From Flavobacterium sp. NG2 (GTDB lineage Bacteria; Bacteroidota; Bacteroidia; Flavobacteriales; Flavobacteriaceae), in assembly GCF_034119845.1 (NCBI RefSeq), contig NZ_CP139420.1:3164001-3228000 (forward strand): a DNA stretch of 64,000 nt, given 5' to 3'. Below the pieces are notes generated by a model, which searched no databases, was not told where the DNA came from, and saw nothing but the letters and a program-made list of their open reading frames with translations. Each line of letters opens with the position of its first letter. Position 1 is the first letter of the stretch. This document shows, piece by piece, positions 10,127-18,841 of the stretch. A program made the translations under genes and the position numbers.

Positions 10127-11149
10127 ATGCAAAATTCCGAAGTTTTTATTCTTGCCATCGAAAGTTCATGTGATGATACTGCTGCCGCTGTTTTATATAA
10201 CGACAAAGTATTATCAAATGTTGTTGCAAATCAACTTATCCATACACAATATGGAGGAGTGGTTCCTGAACTAGCTTCGAGAGCACACCAACAAAACATT
10301 GTTCCTGTGATTGATGCTGCTTTGAAAAAAGCAAATATTAAAAAAGAACAACTCAGTGCCATTGCTTTTACCCAAGGTCCTGGATTGATGGGCTCACTTT
10401 TAGTAGGTGGTTCGTTTGCTAAATCTATGGCAGTAGCCTTGAATATTCCATTAATTTCTGTCAATCATATGCATGCTCATATATTGGCACATTTCATTGA
10501 TGAAGAAGGATTTGACAAACCTGAATTTCCATTTTTAGCATTAACAATTAGTGGTGGTCATACTCAAATTGTAAAAGTGGATGGATTTTTTGATATGACT
10601 ATTATCGGAGAAACCACAGATGATGCAGTAGGAGAAGCATTTGATAAAACTGCTAAAATACTTGGACTGCCTTATCCTGGAGGACCTTTAGTCGATAAAT
10701 ACGCACAATTAGGAAATCCAAAAGCTATTCCGTTCACAAAACCCAAAGTTCCCGGTTTAGACTTTAGTTTTTCAGGACTTAAAACGGCTATTTTATATTT
10801 TATTCAAAAAAAGAAAGTTGAAAATCCAGAATTTATTGAGGAAAACATCAATGATATTTGCGCGTCAGTTCAATACACTATTATCCAAATTTTGATGGAC
10901 AAATTAAAATTAGCAGTCAAAGAAACAGGCATCAATCAAATTGCGATTGGCGGTGGAGTTTCTGCTAATTCTGGCATTCGGAAAACACTAAAAGAAGCTG
11001 AACAAAAGTACGGTTGGAAAACTTTTGTTCCCAAATTTGAATACACAACGGATAATGCTGCAATGATTGGTATTGTAGGATATCAAAAATTTTTATCTCA
11101 AAAATTTGAAACTGCTACAGTAGTTTCTAAAGCACGAATACAATTTTAA
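10127..11149 (+). CDS. tsaD: tRNA N6-adenosine threonylcarbamoyltransferase
   Basis: 340 residues. Transfers threonylcarbamoyl from TC-AMP to A37 of ANN-decoding tRNAs (t6A), with TsaB and TsaE. Visible: IESSCDDTAAAV (11-22), the metal-binding NHMHAH (His114, His118), ISGGHTQIV, DDAVGEAFDK, IGGGVSAN and the C-terminal NAAMIG. The partner gene tsaE is also in this window at 27.6 kb. The gene starts a run of six plus-strand genes with very short gaps (3 bases to rsmE). Confidence 0.98.
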   Translation: MQNSEVFILAIESSCDDTAAAVLYNDKVLSNVVANQLIHTQYGGVVPELASRAHQQNIVPVIDAALKKANIKKEQLSAIAFTQGPGLMGSLLVGGSFAKSMAVALNIPLISVNHMHAHILAHFIDEEGFDKPEFPFLALTISGGHTQIVKVDGFFDMTIIGETTDDAVGEAFDKTAKILGLPYPGGPLVDKYAQLGNPKAIPFTKPKVPGLDFSFSGLKTAILYFIQKKKVENPEFIEENINDICASVQYTIIQILMDKLKLAVKETGINQIAIGGGVSANSGIRKTLKEAEQKYGWKTFVPKFEYTTDNAAMIGIVGYQKFLSQKFETATVVSKARIQF

Positions 11150-11152
11150 TAT

Positions 11153-11860
11153 ATGCAATTATTCTACAATACAGACCTAAACGAAACTACAGAAAACTTC
11201 TCTTTTGACAAAGTAGAAAGCAAACATATTATTAAAGTTTTACGTAAAAAAGATGGAGACATCTTATACGTAACCAATGGATTAGGCTATTTATTTGAAA
11301 CAAAAATAACGTTAGCATCAGACAATAAATGTACGGTTGAAATTTTATCTTTTAGCAAAAAAGAACCTTCTAAATTTCATTTACATTTAGCTGTTGCTCC
11401 TACCAAAATGAATGATCGTTACGAATGGTTTTTGGAAAAAGCGACCGAAATTGGTATCCAAGAAATCACCCCTATTATCTGTGATCGTTCCGAAAGGAAG
11501 GTGGTAAATATGGAACGATTTGAGAAAATTATTTTATCCGCTTTAAAGCAATCTAACGAATTGTATTTGCCAAAATTGAATCCAGCTATTTCTTTTAAAG
11601 AATTTGTCGCACAAGAACACACAGGACTGCAACTGATAGCTCATTGCGAAGAAACAGACAAGAAAACATTAAAATTAGTTTTAGAACCCAATCAAGATGT
11701 TACATTATTAATAGGACCAGAAGGTGATTTTTCTGAAAAAGAAATCAATTTGGCTTTAGAAAATAAATTCCAACCTGTATCTCTAGGGAATACAAGATTA
11801 AGAACTGAAACTGCTGCTATTGTAGCTTGTCATAGTATTGTTTTTTTTAATGAAAATTAA
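11153..11860 (+). CDS. rsmE: 16S rRNA (uracil-1498-N3)-methyltransferase
   Basis: 235 residues with the RsmE layout: an N-terminal PUA-like RNA-binding part, then a SPOUT/trefoil-knot methyltransferase domain. Visible: SKHIIKVLRKK (23-33), EKATEIGIQEITPI (95-108), the SAM-binding knot IGPEGDFSEKE (187-197) and LGNTRLRTETAA (211-222). Methylates U1498 of 16S rRNA in the 30S subunit. Starts 3 bases after tsaD and ends 5 bases before the DUF4159 gene, so co-transcription is very likely. Confidence 0.96.
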   Translation: MQLFYNTDLNETTENFSFDKVESKHIIKVLRKKDGDILYVTNGLGYLFETKITLASDNKCTVEILSFSKKEPSKFHLHLAVAPTKMNDRYEWFLEKATEIGIQEITPIICDRSERKVVNMERFEKIILSALKQSNELYLPKLNPAISFKEFVAQEHTGLQLIAHCEETDKKTLKLVLEPNQDVTLLIGPEGDFSEKEINLALENKFQPVSLGNTRLRTETAAIVACHSIVFFNEN

Positions 11861-11865
11861 ATCTA

Positions 11866-12504
11866 ATGAAAAAAATCTGGTTTGTTTTTCTATTTATATC
11901 ACTAACATCTTATTCACAAGAACTAGCATTATTAAAGTATAACGGTGGTGGCGATTGGTATGCAAACCCTACATCATTACCTAATTTAATTCAGTTTTGT
12001 AATGCTAATATCCAAACAACCTTAAAAACAAAACCAGCAACTGTTGAACCTGGAAGTCCTAATCTTTTCTCCTATCCTTTTATTCATTTGACAGGACACG
12101 GAAATGTAGTTTTCAATAATTCGGAAGTAAAAAACCTTCAAAATTACCTTAATTCGGGTGGTTTTTTACACATTGATGACAACTATGGACTAGATCAATA
12201 CATTCGAAAAGAAATCAAAAAACTATTTCCGAATATTAATCTTGTTGAAATTCCAAGTAGTCATCCTATTTTTCAAAAACCGTATTCTTTTCCCAACGGA
12301 TTACCTAAAATTCATGAGCATGACGGAAAACGTCCACAAGCCTTTGGTATATTTGTCAAAAATAGATTGGTTTTACTTTATACATACGAGTCTGACTTAG
12401 GTGATGGCTGGGAAAATGCCGAGGTTAACAATGATCCATTACCTATTAGAGAAAAGGCATTAAAAATGGGAGCAAATATCATTTACTATATTTTCAATAA
12501 TTAA
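11866..12504 (+). CDS. secreted DUF4159 domain protein
   Basis: 212 residues with a clear signal peptide (Lys-Lys start, hydrophobic core WFVFLFISLTSYS, then Gln-Glu). The body has the DUF4159 pattern: a tryptophan-rich start (GGGDWYANP), FIHLTGHGNV near residue 80, a glycine-led LNSGGFLHIDDNYG, then LVLLYTYESDLGDGW near the end. The fold resembles glutamine-amidotransferase-like/ThuA-like domains, but no function is established. It follows rsmE by 5 bases, in a conserved tsaD-rsmE-DUF4159 order known in Flavobacteria. Expected location periplasm. Confidence 0.85.
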   Translation: MKKIWFVFLFISLTSYSQELALLKYNGGGDWYANPTSLPNLIQFCNANIQTTLKTKPATVEPGSPNLFSYPFIHLTGHGNVVFNNSEVKNLQNYLNSGGFLHIDDNYGLDQYIRKEIKKLFPNINLVEIPSSHPIFQKPYSFPNGLPKIHEHDGKRPQAFGIFVKNRLVLLYTYESDLGDGWENAEVNNDPLPIREKALKMGANIIYYIFNN

Positions 12505-12546
12505 TTGAGAACGGTTTTTTAAAAAAATTGAATAAAAACAAATCCT

Positions 12547-13638
12547 ATGATTACATCTAAAATAATTGCTAACGGAATTCTTAAAGCTATAGGTTTCCTA
12601 TTATTATCAAGTATTTCGCTCTATTTTTTATATCAAATCAAAACCGTGATTTTGTACATAGCCATTTCACTTATTCTTTGTTTGATTGCAAATCCTTTTG
12701 TTCGATTTATGAATAAAAAACTAAGGTTTGGAAAAACATTAGCAACCATTATTACCCTTTTATTTTTCATGGGATTACTTGTAGGCTTTGTTTTTCTATT
12801 TGTACCCTTGATAATTTCTCAAGCCGAAAATTTATCTTTATTAGACACCAATTTACTTCAAAATCAATTTATTATTCTCGAAAAAAATATTGAGAATTAT
12901 TTTAATGTCAACCATATTGACTTACAAGAAATCCTGAAACAGTCCAATTTATCTTCATTAGTTGATTACAACTTTTTTACGGATTTTATTAATACCATTA
13001 TGAATTTGATAGCCGGTTTTGGTATGGGGATAGCCTCGGTCTTTTTTATTACTTTTTTCTTCTTAAAAGACCAATTACTATTTAAAGAAAAAGCCAAAAT
13101 GATTCTTCCAGATGAAAATGAGGATAAAATTTTAAACTCTATTGAGAAAATTAACCAATTGCTAACCCGTTATTTTATAGGCTTATTGATTCAGCTTACG
13201 GTAGTTTTTATCCTTTACTATATCGTGCTATTAATTTTCAATTCTAGTAATGCTTTTGTGATTGCTTTTTTATGTGCTTTACTGAATATCATACCATATA
13301 TAGGCCCTATTATTGGAACTATATTAGCAGCTATATTGACATTAATAGGCGGAATTGGAACTGATTTTAGAACAGAAATGCTACCAACAACCATTTATGT
13401 AGTTATTGGTTTTTTGATTGTTCAAGTCATCGACAACAACGTCAACCAACCTATTATTTTTTCGAAAAGTGTCAATTCACATCCATTAGAAATCTTTTTA
13501 GTCATACTAATAAGCGGAATCACTTTTGGTGTTTTTGGAATGGTAATAGCAATTCCTATTTATACTATTTTGAAAGTTGTCGCTAAAGAGTTTTTCCCAA
13601 ACAATAAAATAGTCGCTGTTTTAACTGAAAATATTTAG
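12547..13638 (+). CDS. AI-2E family transporter (PerM-like permease)
   Basis: 363 residues, strongly hydrophobic with about eight membrane segments: two near 14-60, one near 70-95, then a soluble stretch (about 100-150), and the rest in the C-terminal half. The conserved family patterns VDNNVNQPIIFSKSVNSHP (written here as DNNVNQPII and SHPLEIF) and LNIIPYIGPIIGTI are present. The family includes the putative AI-2 exporter TqsA and Na+(Li+)/H+ antiporter-like PerM proteins; the substrate here cannot be inferred. Forty-two bases after the DUF4159 gene, 2 bases before the methyltransferase gene. Confidence 0.88.
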   Translation: MITSKIIANGILKAIGFLLLSSISLYFLYQIKTVILYIAISLILCLIANPFVRFMNKKLRFGKTLATIITLLFFMGLLVGFVFLFVPLIISQAENLSLLDTNLLQNQFIILEKNIENYFNVNHIDLQEILKQSNLSSLVDYNFFTDFINTIMNLIAGFGMGIASVFFITFFFLKDQLLFKEKAKMILPDENEDKILNSIEKINQLLTRYFIGLLIQLTVVFILYYIVLLIFNSSNAFVIAFLCALLNIIPYIGPIIGTILAAILTLIGGIGTDFRTEMLPTTIYVVIGFLIVQVIDNNVNQPIIFSKSVNSHPLEIFLVILISGITFGVFGMVIAIPIYTILKVVAKEFFPNNKIVAVLTENI

Positions 13639-13640
13639 AA

Positions 13641-14822
13641 TTGAATAATCCTATTTTAGAATCTAAAATTCAAGATTTTATAAACCAAAACATTGGTACT
13701 TCGCTTGCGCAATTAGCACTTCAAAAAAATCCTTTTCCGGAAGTAGAATGGATTGATATTTTGAAACAGATTGAAGCAAAAACCAAATCAAAGGATAAGT
13801 TACCACATTGGTTTAAAACCAATAACATTATTTATCCTACTAAGGTTTCTATTGAACAAACATCTTCTGAAAAAACAGCTAAATATAAGTCTAGCCTTAT
13901 TTCTGGTGATAGTTTAATTGATCTTACAGGTGGTTTTGGAATTGACGATTTTTATTTTGCTAAAAGAATAAAAAATGTAGCCCATTGCGAAATCAATTCG
14001 GAACTTTCATCAATTGTCAAACACAATTTAGCGCAATTAAGCATTGATAATATTGACTGTTATGAGGGCGACAGCAAAGAAACCTTGGAAAAACTAAATC
14101 AAAAATGGGATTGGATATACATCGATCCTTCCAGACGAAATGATGCCAAAGGCAAAGTTTTTATGCTTCAAGATTGCTTACCTAATGTTCCAGAAAATCT
14201 AGATTATTATTTTAATTATTCAGACAAGCTACTTATTAAAACGGCGCCATTATTAGACCTTAGTTCTGGCTTATCTGAATTAAAAAATGTAAAAACCATC
14301 CATATTATCGCTCTTGAAAATGATGTAAAAGAATTACTGTGGGAAATTCACAAAGAATATCAAGGAGAAACCACTATTAAAACCGTCAATCTTACTAAAG
14401 AAAAAGAAGAATCCTTTAGTTTTGAAATGAATCAAAATGAAAGATTACCAAACTACGGATTGCCACAAAAGTACCTGTACGAACCCAACAGCGCCATTAT
14501 GAAATCAGGTGGTTTTGATGAAGTAGGAATACAATTTAACTTAGATAAACTACACAAACACTCCCATTTATACACTTCAACAACTCTAATTGATTTTCCT
14601 GGACGCATTTTCGAAATTGAAAATTATATTCCCTATGCAAAATCAGAGATGAAAAAGGTACTTGAAAAAGGAAAAGCCAATATTACCACTCGGAATTTTC
14701 CAGAAACCGTAGAAAACATCCGTAAGAAATGGAAAATAAAAGATGGAGGAAACCGCTATTGTTTTTTTACAACCATTGAAAATAATGACAAAATAGTTTT
14801 AATTTGCAACAAAATACAATAA
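13641..14822 (+). CDS. class I SAM-dependent methyltransferase with THUMP-like C-terminus
   Basis: 393 residues beginning at a TTG two bases after the permease stop; no ATG in frame gives a better N-terminus. A helical N-terminal part (1-60) precedes a Rossmann methyltransferase core with motif I DLTGGFGIDDF (94-104), acidic CEINSELS and the motif IV-like IDPSRR (161-166). The C-terminal third (SHLYTSTTLIDFPGRIFEI onward) resembles the THUMP-like domain of Bacteroidetes proteins related to Porphyromonas PG1098, which suggests an RNA substrate. Target unknown. Its stop codon precedes the next start by 8 bases. Confidence 0.83.
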   Translation: MNNPILESKIQDFINQNIGTSLAQLALQKNPFPEVEWIDILKQIEAKTKSKDKLPHWFKTNNIIYPTKVSIEQTSSEKTAKYKSSLISGDSLIDLTGGFGIDDFYFAKRIKNVAHCEINSELSSIVKHNLAQLSIDNIDCYEGDSKETLEKLNQKWDWIYIDPSRRNDAKGKVFMLQDCLPNVPENLDYYFNYSDKLLIKTAPLLDLSSGLSELKNVKTIHIIALENDVKELLWEIHKEYQGETTIKTVNLTKEKEESFSFEMNQNERLPNYGLPQKYLYEPNSAIMKSGGFDEVGIQFNLDKLHKHSHLYTSTTLIDFPGRIFEIENYIPYAKSEMKKVLEKGKANITTRNFPETVENIRKKWKIKDGGNRYCFFTTIENNDKIVLICNKIQ

Positions 14823-14830
14823 ATCAACTT

Positions 14831-15397
14831 ATGAAAAATACTATCCTCGCACTTTTGTTTTTACTATCAATTCCTGTTTTTGCACAAAAAGACTGCGACT
14901 ATAGTTCTAATATCAAAGATTCTATTGGGACTTATAAATTGACAAACGAATACCTCGTTTCTGAGAAAAATTTTGCTGGAAAATCGAGTTATATCTTTTG
15001 CTCTTTGGCTTCTGATAATGGTTTTCCTGTATTAAATGTACAAATGATTCAAAAAAGCAAAGATTTTATTCCAGCCAATTGTTTTGATAAAAACTCTAAA
15101 CTCTATTTACAATTGCAAAACGGAAAAATAGTGACGCTCTTACATCTTGACAAAGAAAGTTGTGGTAGTTTAATCCGAGATGACAAAGGCTTTGACAATA
15201 GAGTTTCTGTTGGTACTTTCATGTTTATCAAAGGAAGTATTGAAGACCTTAAAAGCTCGGTTGTGAATTTAATGCGCATTAAATTCCTTACTAGTATAGA
15301 CGATTATGTATTGAAAAAAGAAATTACTTCGGAGATGAATGGAAAGGTTTATTATCCTGAAACTTATTTCATGAATTATTTAAAATGCATTGAATAA
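14831..15397 (+). CDS. secreted protein of unknown function
   Basis: 188 residues from the ATG at 14831, which gives a textbook signal peptide (MKNTILALLFLLSIPVFAQ, cleavage before Lys). The mature part is soluble, about 168 residues, with four cysteines (KDCDYSS, FCSLAS, PANCFDK, ESCGSL) plus one near the end (KCIE), suitable for disulphides in the periplasm. No known family recognised. The frame extends upstream to a TTG at 14804, but that would overlap the methyltransferase gene and bury the signal peptide. Last gene of the tsaD-led run; followed by phrase repeats. Confidence 0.75.
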   Translation: MKNTILALLFLLSIPVFAQKDCDYSSNIKDSIGTYKLTNEYLVSEKNFAGKSSYIFCSLASDNGFPVLNVQMIQKSKDFIPANCFDKNSKLYLQLQNGKIVTLLHLDKESCGSLIRDDKGFDNRVSVGTFMFIKGSIEDLKSSVVNLMRIKFLTSIDDYVLKKEITSEMNGKVYYPETYFMNYLKCIE

Positions 15398-15405
15398 TTT
15401 ATTTA

Positions 15406-15590
15406 GCCACAAAGGTCACTAAGGAAGCACTAAGATTCAAAAAGGTTTTGTTTTTTTAAACTATTATTCAAGATGCTATTTTGAATGGATTAGTGATTTT
15501 TGAATATGTTTTAATCTGTATACACAAAATATTAAGTTCTCATATAAAAATACTTAGTGTTGCTCCGTGCTTCCTTCGTGTTCTTTGTAG
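15406..15590. repeat. CACAAAG-phrase spacer with inverted halves
   Basis: The 198-base convergent spacer begins with CCACAAAGGTCACTAAGG and GAAGCACTAAG (15407-15434) and ends with CTTAGTGTTGCTCCGTGC, TTCCTTCGTGTTCTTTGTAG (15553-15590). The halves are imperfect reverse complements, so a transcript from either side would fold on itself. One of at least eight similar spacers in this window. Confidence 0.7.
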
Positions 15591-15595
15591 TTAAG

Positions 15596-16261
15596 TCATT
15601 GCTCTAAACAATCCCATTTAGCATTAGATAACTTATCGTTTAGCGCTGATTTTAAATTGTAGTGCCACCATTCTGAATCGAATGAAATGAAGTAACGTTC
15701 TGTCATTATACTTTTAAGTAAATTTCGATTCTGTTTAACTTCATCCGAAACTTTTTCATAATTATGACTAGCCTCGACGCCGAAATGGTCAAAAGTTGTC
15801 CCCATATCTAATTCGGTTCCGTTTTTATCCACTAAGGTAATATCAACCGCTCCTCCTCTATTATGAATGGAGCCTTTGGCAGGATTAGCCACGTATTCTG
15901 GATTAGGAACTATAGCCCACATTTTTTTCTGGATATCCAAAGGGCGATAACAATCAAAAAGCTTAATACGATAGCCTTTTTTAATAAATTCTTGGTTTGC
16001 TAAAACCAATGCTTTGACTGTTTTTAGCCTCAAAAAACATTCTGGACAATCATATACTTTTGCTTTTAAGAAATTATCTGCCGTAGCATATTTCATGTCA
16101 TATACAAAATCTGGACTGTAGTCTTTCAGTTTTACAAAAGTAGTATCTGTCTCTTGTGGTAGTGGATTTAGATTATCCACAGCAACGGCTAAAGTAGAAT
16201 TACAGGAAGTAAACAAAACTGAAAAAATGATGATTATACTAAATTTTAAATTGCAACTCAT
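15596..16261 (-). CDS. D-alanyl-D-alanine dipeptidase (VanX/DdpX-like, M15D) lipoprotein
   Basis: 221 residues. The N-terminus has a lipobox (LFTSC, Cys20), so the mature enzyme should be tethered in the periplasm. All VanX zinc and catalytic marks are there: YRP (Arg106), SIHNRGGAVD (His133, Asp140) and EWWHY (Glu197, His200). The family cleaves D-Ala-D-Ala; cell-wall-recycling or salvage use is more likely here than glycopeptide resistance, because no vanH, vanA or vanRS genes are nearby and Gram-negative outer membranes exclude vancomycin. A cysteine pair DCPEC (71-75) is unusual. Converges with the preceding gene over a phrase-repeat spacer. Confidence 0.92.
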   Translation of the reverse strand: MSCNLKFSIIIIFSVLFTSCNSTLAVAVDNLNPLPQETDTTFVKLKDYSPDFVYDMKYATADNFLKAKVYDCPECFLRLKTVKALVLANQEFIKKGYRIKLFDCYRPLDIQKKMWAIVPNPEYVANPAKGSIHNRGGAVDITLVDKNGTELDMGTTFDHFGVEASHNYEKVSDEVKQNRNLLKSIMTERYFISFDSEWWHYNLKSALNDKLSNAKWDCLEQ

Positions 16262-16366
16262 AATCGGATGTTGTTCTTTTTATTATTATTTCAACAATAT
16301 CTACTCTAATACTCTAAAGCAAGTAATGACAAATATCTGTTTTTAAACCGATATGTCCAATAATGA

Positions 16367-17290
16367 CTAATATTGTTCGTACCAACTAAATTTATCATGA
16401 ACAATTTTAGCTTTTTCATTTTTGATATGCTCTAAAATGGCTTTGGCAATAGGTGAATGTTTTTTGTCTTTTAACCAAATCAAACTCCAATTGGTTTTAA
16501 TGGGCAATCCTTTTACCGGAATGATTTGTAATTCATGAGTATGAAGTTCATTTTTTATACCAATTAAAGGCATAATTGAATAACCTAATCCAGCCAAAAG
16601 GGCTTGTTTTACTGCTTCATTTGAGGTAAGTTCCATTTTTTTAAAGATAGAAATATTGTTCTTCTCAATATATCGCTCCATCGTTTGCCTTGTTCCAGAA
16701 CCATTTTCCCTAAAAATGAGTGGTAAATTTTCAAATATCCGTTTAGGAGCTTTTTCTTCTTGGAATTTCGTTTCTGTATTCCCAACTAAATAGAGTTTGT
16801 TTTGCAGTAAATCAAATTTCTCTATAGCAATTGTTGTAGGAACGATAGAGACTAGAGCAAAATCAACTTCATTATTTTTCAAACTATCTAATACCTTAGT
16901 TTTATTAGTTACATCCATTTGCAATTCGATTCCTGAATGTTCTTTCATGAAATCAGACAAAAAGTATGGCATAACATATTTCCCTGTTGAAACAATTGAT
17001 ATTTTCAGTTTACCAGATAGCTGCCCTTTATAGGCCATCGTTTTATAATTGATTTCCTGAACCTGATTGATGATTTTTTCGGCTGCTTCGGCTATTTCAT
17101 AACCAAAATCAGTAATATAAATTTTTCTCCCAATAACTTCTGTCAAAGGAACATCAAATTGGTCCTGAAAATTTCTGAGCTGTATTGAAACAGCAGGCTG
17201 GGTCAAATGTAATTCTTCAGAAGCCTTAGTGACACTTTGAGTTTTTACGATTTGTAAAAATATCTGAAGCTGATTTAGAGTATAATTCAT
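16367..17290 (-). CDS. LysR family transcriptional regulator
   Basis: 307 residues. N-terminal winged helix-turn-helix (LQIFLQIVKTQSVTKASEEL, then HLTQPAVSIQLRNF, about 8-43) followed by a periplasmic-binding-like effector domain (about 90-295) with FRENGSGTRQTMERY near 190 and LAGLGYSIMPL near 232. Divergent from a small coiled-coil ORF and an sbtA-type bicarbonate permease gene, with an inverted repeat over its own start. In autotrophs LysR proteins such as CbbR and CmpR/CcmR control inorganic carbon genes and respond to metabolites; a similar role in controlling sbtA is inferred here from position. Confidence 0.93.
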   Translation of the reverse strand: MNYTLNQLQIFLQIVKTQSVTKASEELHLTQPAVSIQLRNFQDQFDVPLTEVIGRKIYITDFGYEIAEAAEKIINQVQEINYKTMAYKGQLSGKLKISIVSTGKYVMPYFLSDFMKEHSGIELQMDVTNKTKVLDSLKNNEVDFALVSIVPTTIAIEKFDLLQNKLYLVGNTETKFQEEKAPKRIFENLPLIFRENGSGTRQTMERYIEKNNISIFKKMELTSNEAVKQALLAGLGYSIMPLIGIKNELHTHELQIIPVKGLPIKTNWSLIWLKDKKHSPIAKAILEHIKNEKAKIVHDKFSWYEQY

Positions 17291-17338
17291 AAATTATTTT
17301 TATACGTTTCATCACAAATATAAATAAAAATTTATGAA
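17286..17338. promoter_or_regulatory. inverted repeat between the LysR gene and the sbtA unit, candidate operator
   Basis: The left arm TTCATAAATTATTTTTAT (17286-17303) and right arm ATAAAAATTTATGAA (17324-17338) are reverse complements except for one short gap. The left arm runs over the LysR start codon and the repeat encloses a TATATTTG -7 box for the LysR gene, the arrangement expected for autoregulation. The region is AT-rich, so chance palindromes are common. Confidence 0.5.
17315..17322 (-). promoter_or_regulatory. -7 box for the LysR gene
   Basis: Reads TATATTTG on the minus strand, a full match to TAnnTTTG, 24 bases before the LysR start codon and inside the inverted repeat. No TTG at the ideal -33 distance. 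Confidence 0.5.
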
Positions 17339-17436
17339 TATCTATTCTAACCTTTGCAACAGAAAAAAACACTCAACAAATCAAAAAGCATTCTAATCAT
17401 TAAAACAATAAAAAAATCAATTCAAAAAAAGTAATT

Positions 17437-17718
17437 ATGACAAAACAAGATTTAAAACTAATAGATGGTGTTTACACTCCAAATGAAGCAATTGAAATAC
17501 TAATGAATGTTTACAATCGAAAAATAGAATTTCATGAACTTAAAAACTTTAGTTCTGAAGTATGCAGTGGAAATACCGATACAGTAGCAGCTAAAAGAAT
17601 AGCCGAACTTAAAGAAGATATTGAAACTATTAAAACTAAAATTAAAGAAGCTCAAGAACTGAATAAGAAACTAATAATTAAGTCAATTGTAGAAATACAA
17701 TTTATAGAAAATAATTAA
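17437..17718 (+). CDS. small coiled-coil protein encoded before sbtA
   Basis: 93 residues, no signal peptide or membrane segment, so cytosolic. The first half (DGVYTPNEAIEILMNVYNRK) looks like a small globular motif; residues about 47-83 (AAKRIAELKEDIETIKTKI and on) form a charged amphipathic helix typical of a coiled coil. One cysteine. No family recognised. It lies 64 bases before the bicarbonate-permease-like gene and shares its divergent LysR regulator. In cyanobacteria SbtA is controlled by a PII-like protein, SbtB; this protein does not look PII-like, but its position suggests a partner or regulator of the permease. That is inference. Confidence 0.75.
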   Translation: MTKQDLKLIDGVYTPNEAIEILMNVYNRKIEFHELKNFSSEVCSGNTDTVAAKRIAELKEDIETIKTKIKEAQELNKKLIIKSIVEIQFIENN

Positions 17719-17782
17719 ATCCTAAAATAATCTAAATTAATACCTAGTTATTTAAAAAACCTTTAAACAATAGAAAAACAAA

Positions 17783-18745
17783 ATGAACTTTAATTTACTG
17801 ACAGAAAATTTAACAAATCCAGCTTTACTTTTTTTTGTATTAGGAATAGTAGCAGCCTGTTTAAAAAGTGATCTAGAAATACCACAAAATTCCTCTAAAT
17901 TTATTTCATTATATCTTCTATTTGCAATTGGTTTCAAAGGAGGTCAAGAATTATCACACGAAACTTTCAGTAACGAAATAGCATGGTCAATCTTATTCGG
18001 TATTGCCATTTCAGTAATCATTCCTCTATACACCTATTTTATCTTAAGAAAAAAACTAAATGTGTTTGACTCTGGTGCAATCGCAGCTTCCTATGGCTCC
18101 GTAAGTGCAGTGACCTTTGTAACTGCTGTTTCTTATCTCGAATCACAAAATTTGATTTTACACGGGCATATGGTAGCTATCATGGCTTTGATGGAGTCTC
18201 CTGCCATAATCATTGGATTAGTACTTATCACTATTTTTAATAAAAAAGAGACCAACGCCGTAAAAAAACGTACTGTTATCAAGCATTCTTTAACCAATGG
18301 TAGTGTACTGCTAATACTCGGTAGTTTAGTGATTGGTTTTCTAGCTAGTGCGCAACAAGCAGAAGGAATCAAGCCTTTTACCAATGACCTTTTTAAAGGA
18401 TTCCTTGCAATTTTCTTACTAGACATGGGAATTACAAGTGGTAAAAAATTAAAAGCATTCTTCTCTTTTGGTTGGTTTCCCTTCTTGTTTGCCATCATCA
18501 TTCCATTAGTAAACGGTTGTATGTTTGCAGTGCTAAGTTCGATGGTAACAACTGATATTGCAAATCGATTTATCTTTGCCATATTAGCAGCTAGTGCTTC
18601 CTATATTGCGGTACCTGCAGCAATGAAAATTACTGTTCCAAAAGCAAATCCTGGATTATTCTTACCAATGGCACTTGCGGTAACATTCCCAATAAACATC
18701 ACTATCGGAATGCCTATCTATTTCCTTATCATACAAAACTTTTAA
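17783..18745 (+). CDS. sodium-dependent bicarbonate transport family permease (SbtA-like)
   Basis: 320 residues with about ten membrane segments in two halves (about 15-150 and 170-320) joined by a basic loop (FNKKETNAVKKR). The pattern matches the SbtA (DUF897) family: LLFAIGFKGGQELSHE near 47-62, SGAIAASYGSVSAVTFVTA near 94-112, MESPAIIIGL near 137, and an equivalent second-half block LLDMGITSGKKL, ending in AASASYIAVPAAMKITVPKANP. SbtA imports bicarbonate with Na+. In a heterotroph it would supply carboxylases and anaplerosis. Follows the coiled-coil ORF by 64 bases; a strong terminator follows. Confidence 0.88.
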   Translation: MNFNLLTENLTNPALLFFVLGIVAACLKSDLEIPQNSSKFISLYLLFAIGFKGGQELSHETFSNEIAWSILFGIAISVIIPLYTYFILRKKLNVFDSGAIAASYGSVSAVTFVTAVSYLESQNLILHGHMVAIMALMESPAIIIGLVLITIFNKKETNAVKKRTVIKHSLTNGSVLLILGSLVIGFLASAQQAEGIKPFTNDLFKGFLAIFLLDMGITSGKKLKAFFSFGWFPFLFAIIIPLVNGCMFAVLSSMVTTDIANRFIFAILAASASYIAVPAAMKITVPKANPGLFLPMALAVTFPINITIGMPIYFLIIQNF

Positions 18746-18776
18746 ACGAAGTTTAAAAGTAACTAACAAATGTAAA

Positions 18777-18810
18777 AAAGGGTTTGACTAATAAAATAGT
18801 CAAACCCTTT
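18777..18810. terminator. bidirectional terminator after the sbtA-like gene
   Basis: A perfect 14-bp stem (AAAGGGTTTGACTA at 18777-18790 with its complement at 18797-18810, 6-base loop) sits between convergent genes 32 bases from each stop region, with A- and T-rich flanks. Confidence 0.88.
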
Positions 18811-18841
18811 GTATTTAAAATATACTCTTTAGTACAAAAAA

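Noticed and set aside
15398-15600. possible CRISPR-like array in phrase repeats
   Set aside because: Units are short, degenerate and without unique spacers of constant length; no cas genes in the window.
15596-16261. vancomycin resistance function for the VanX-like gene
   Set aside because: No vanH/vanA/vanRS neighbours and a Gram-negative envelope; a cell-wall dipeptide role is more likely.
18133-18582. 149-codon open frame opposite the sbtA-like gene
   Set aside because: Antisense shadow of membrane helices; the plus-strand family pattern is clear.
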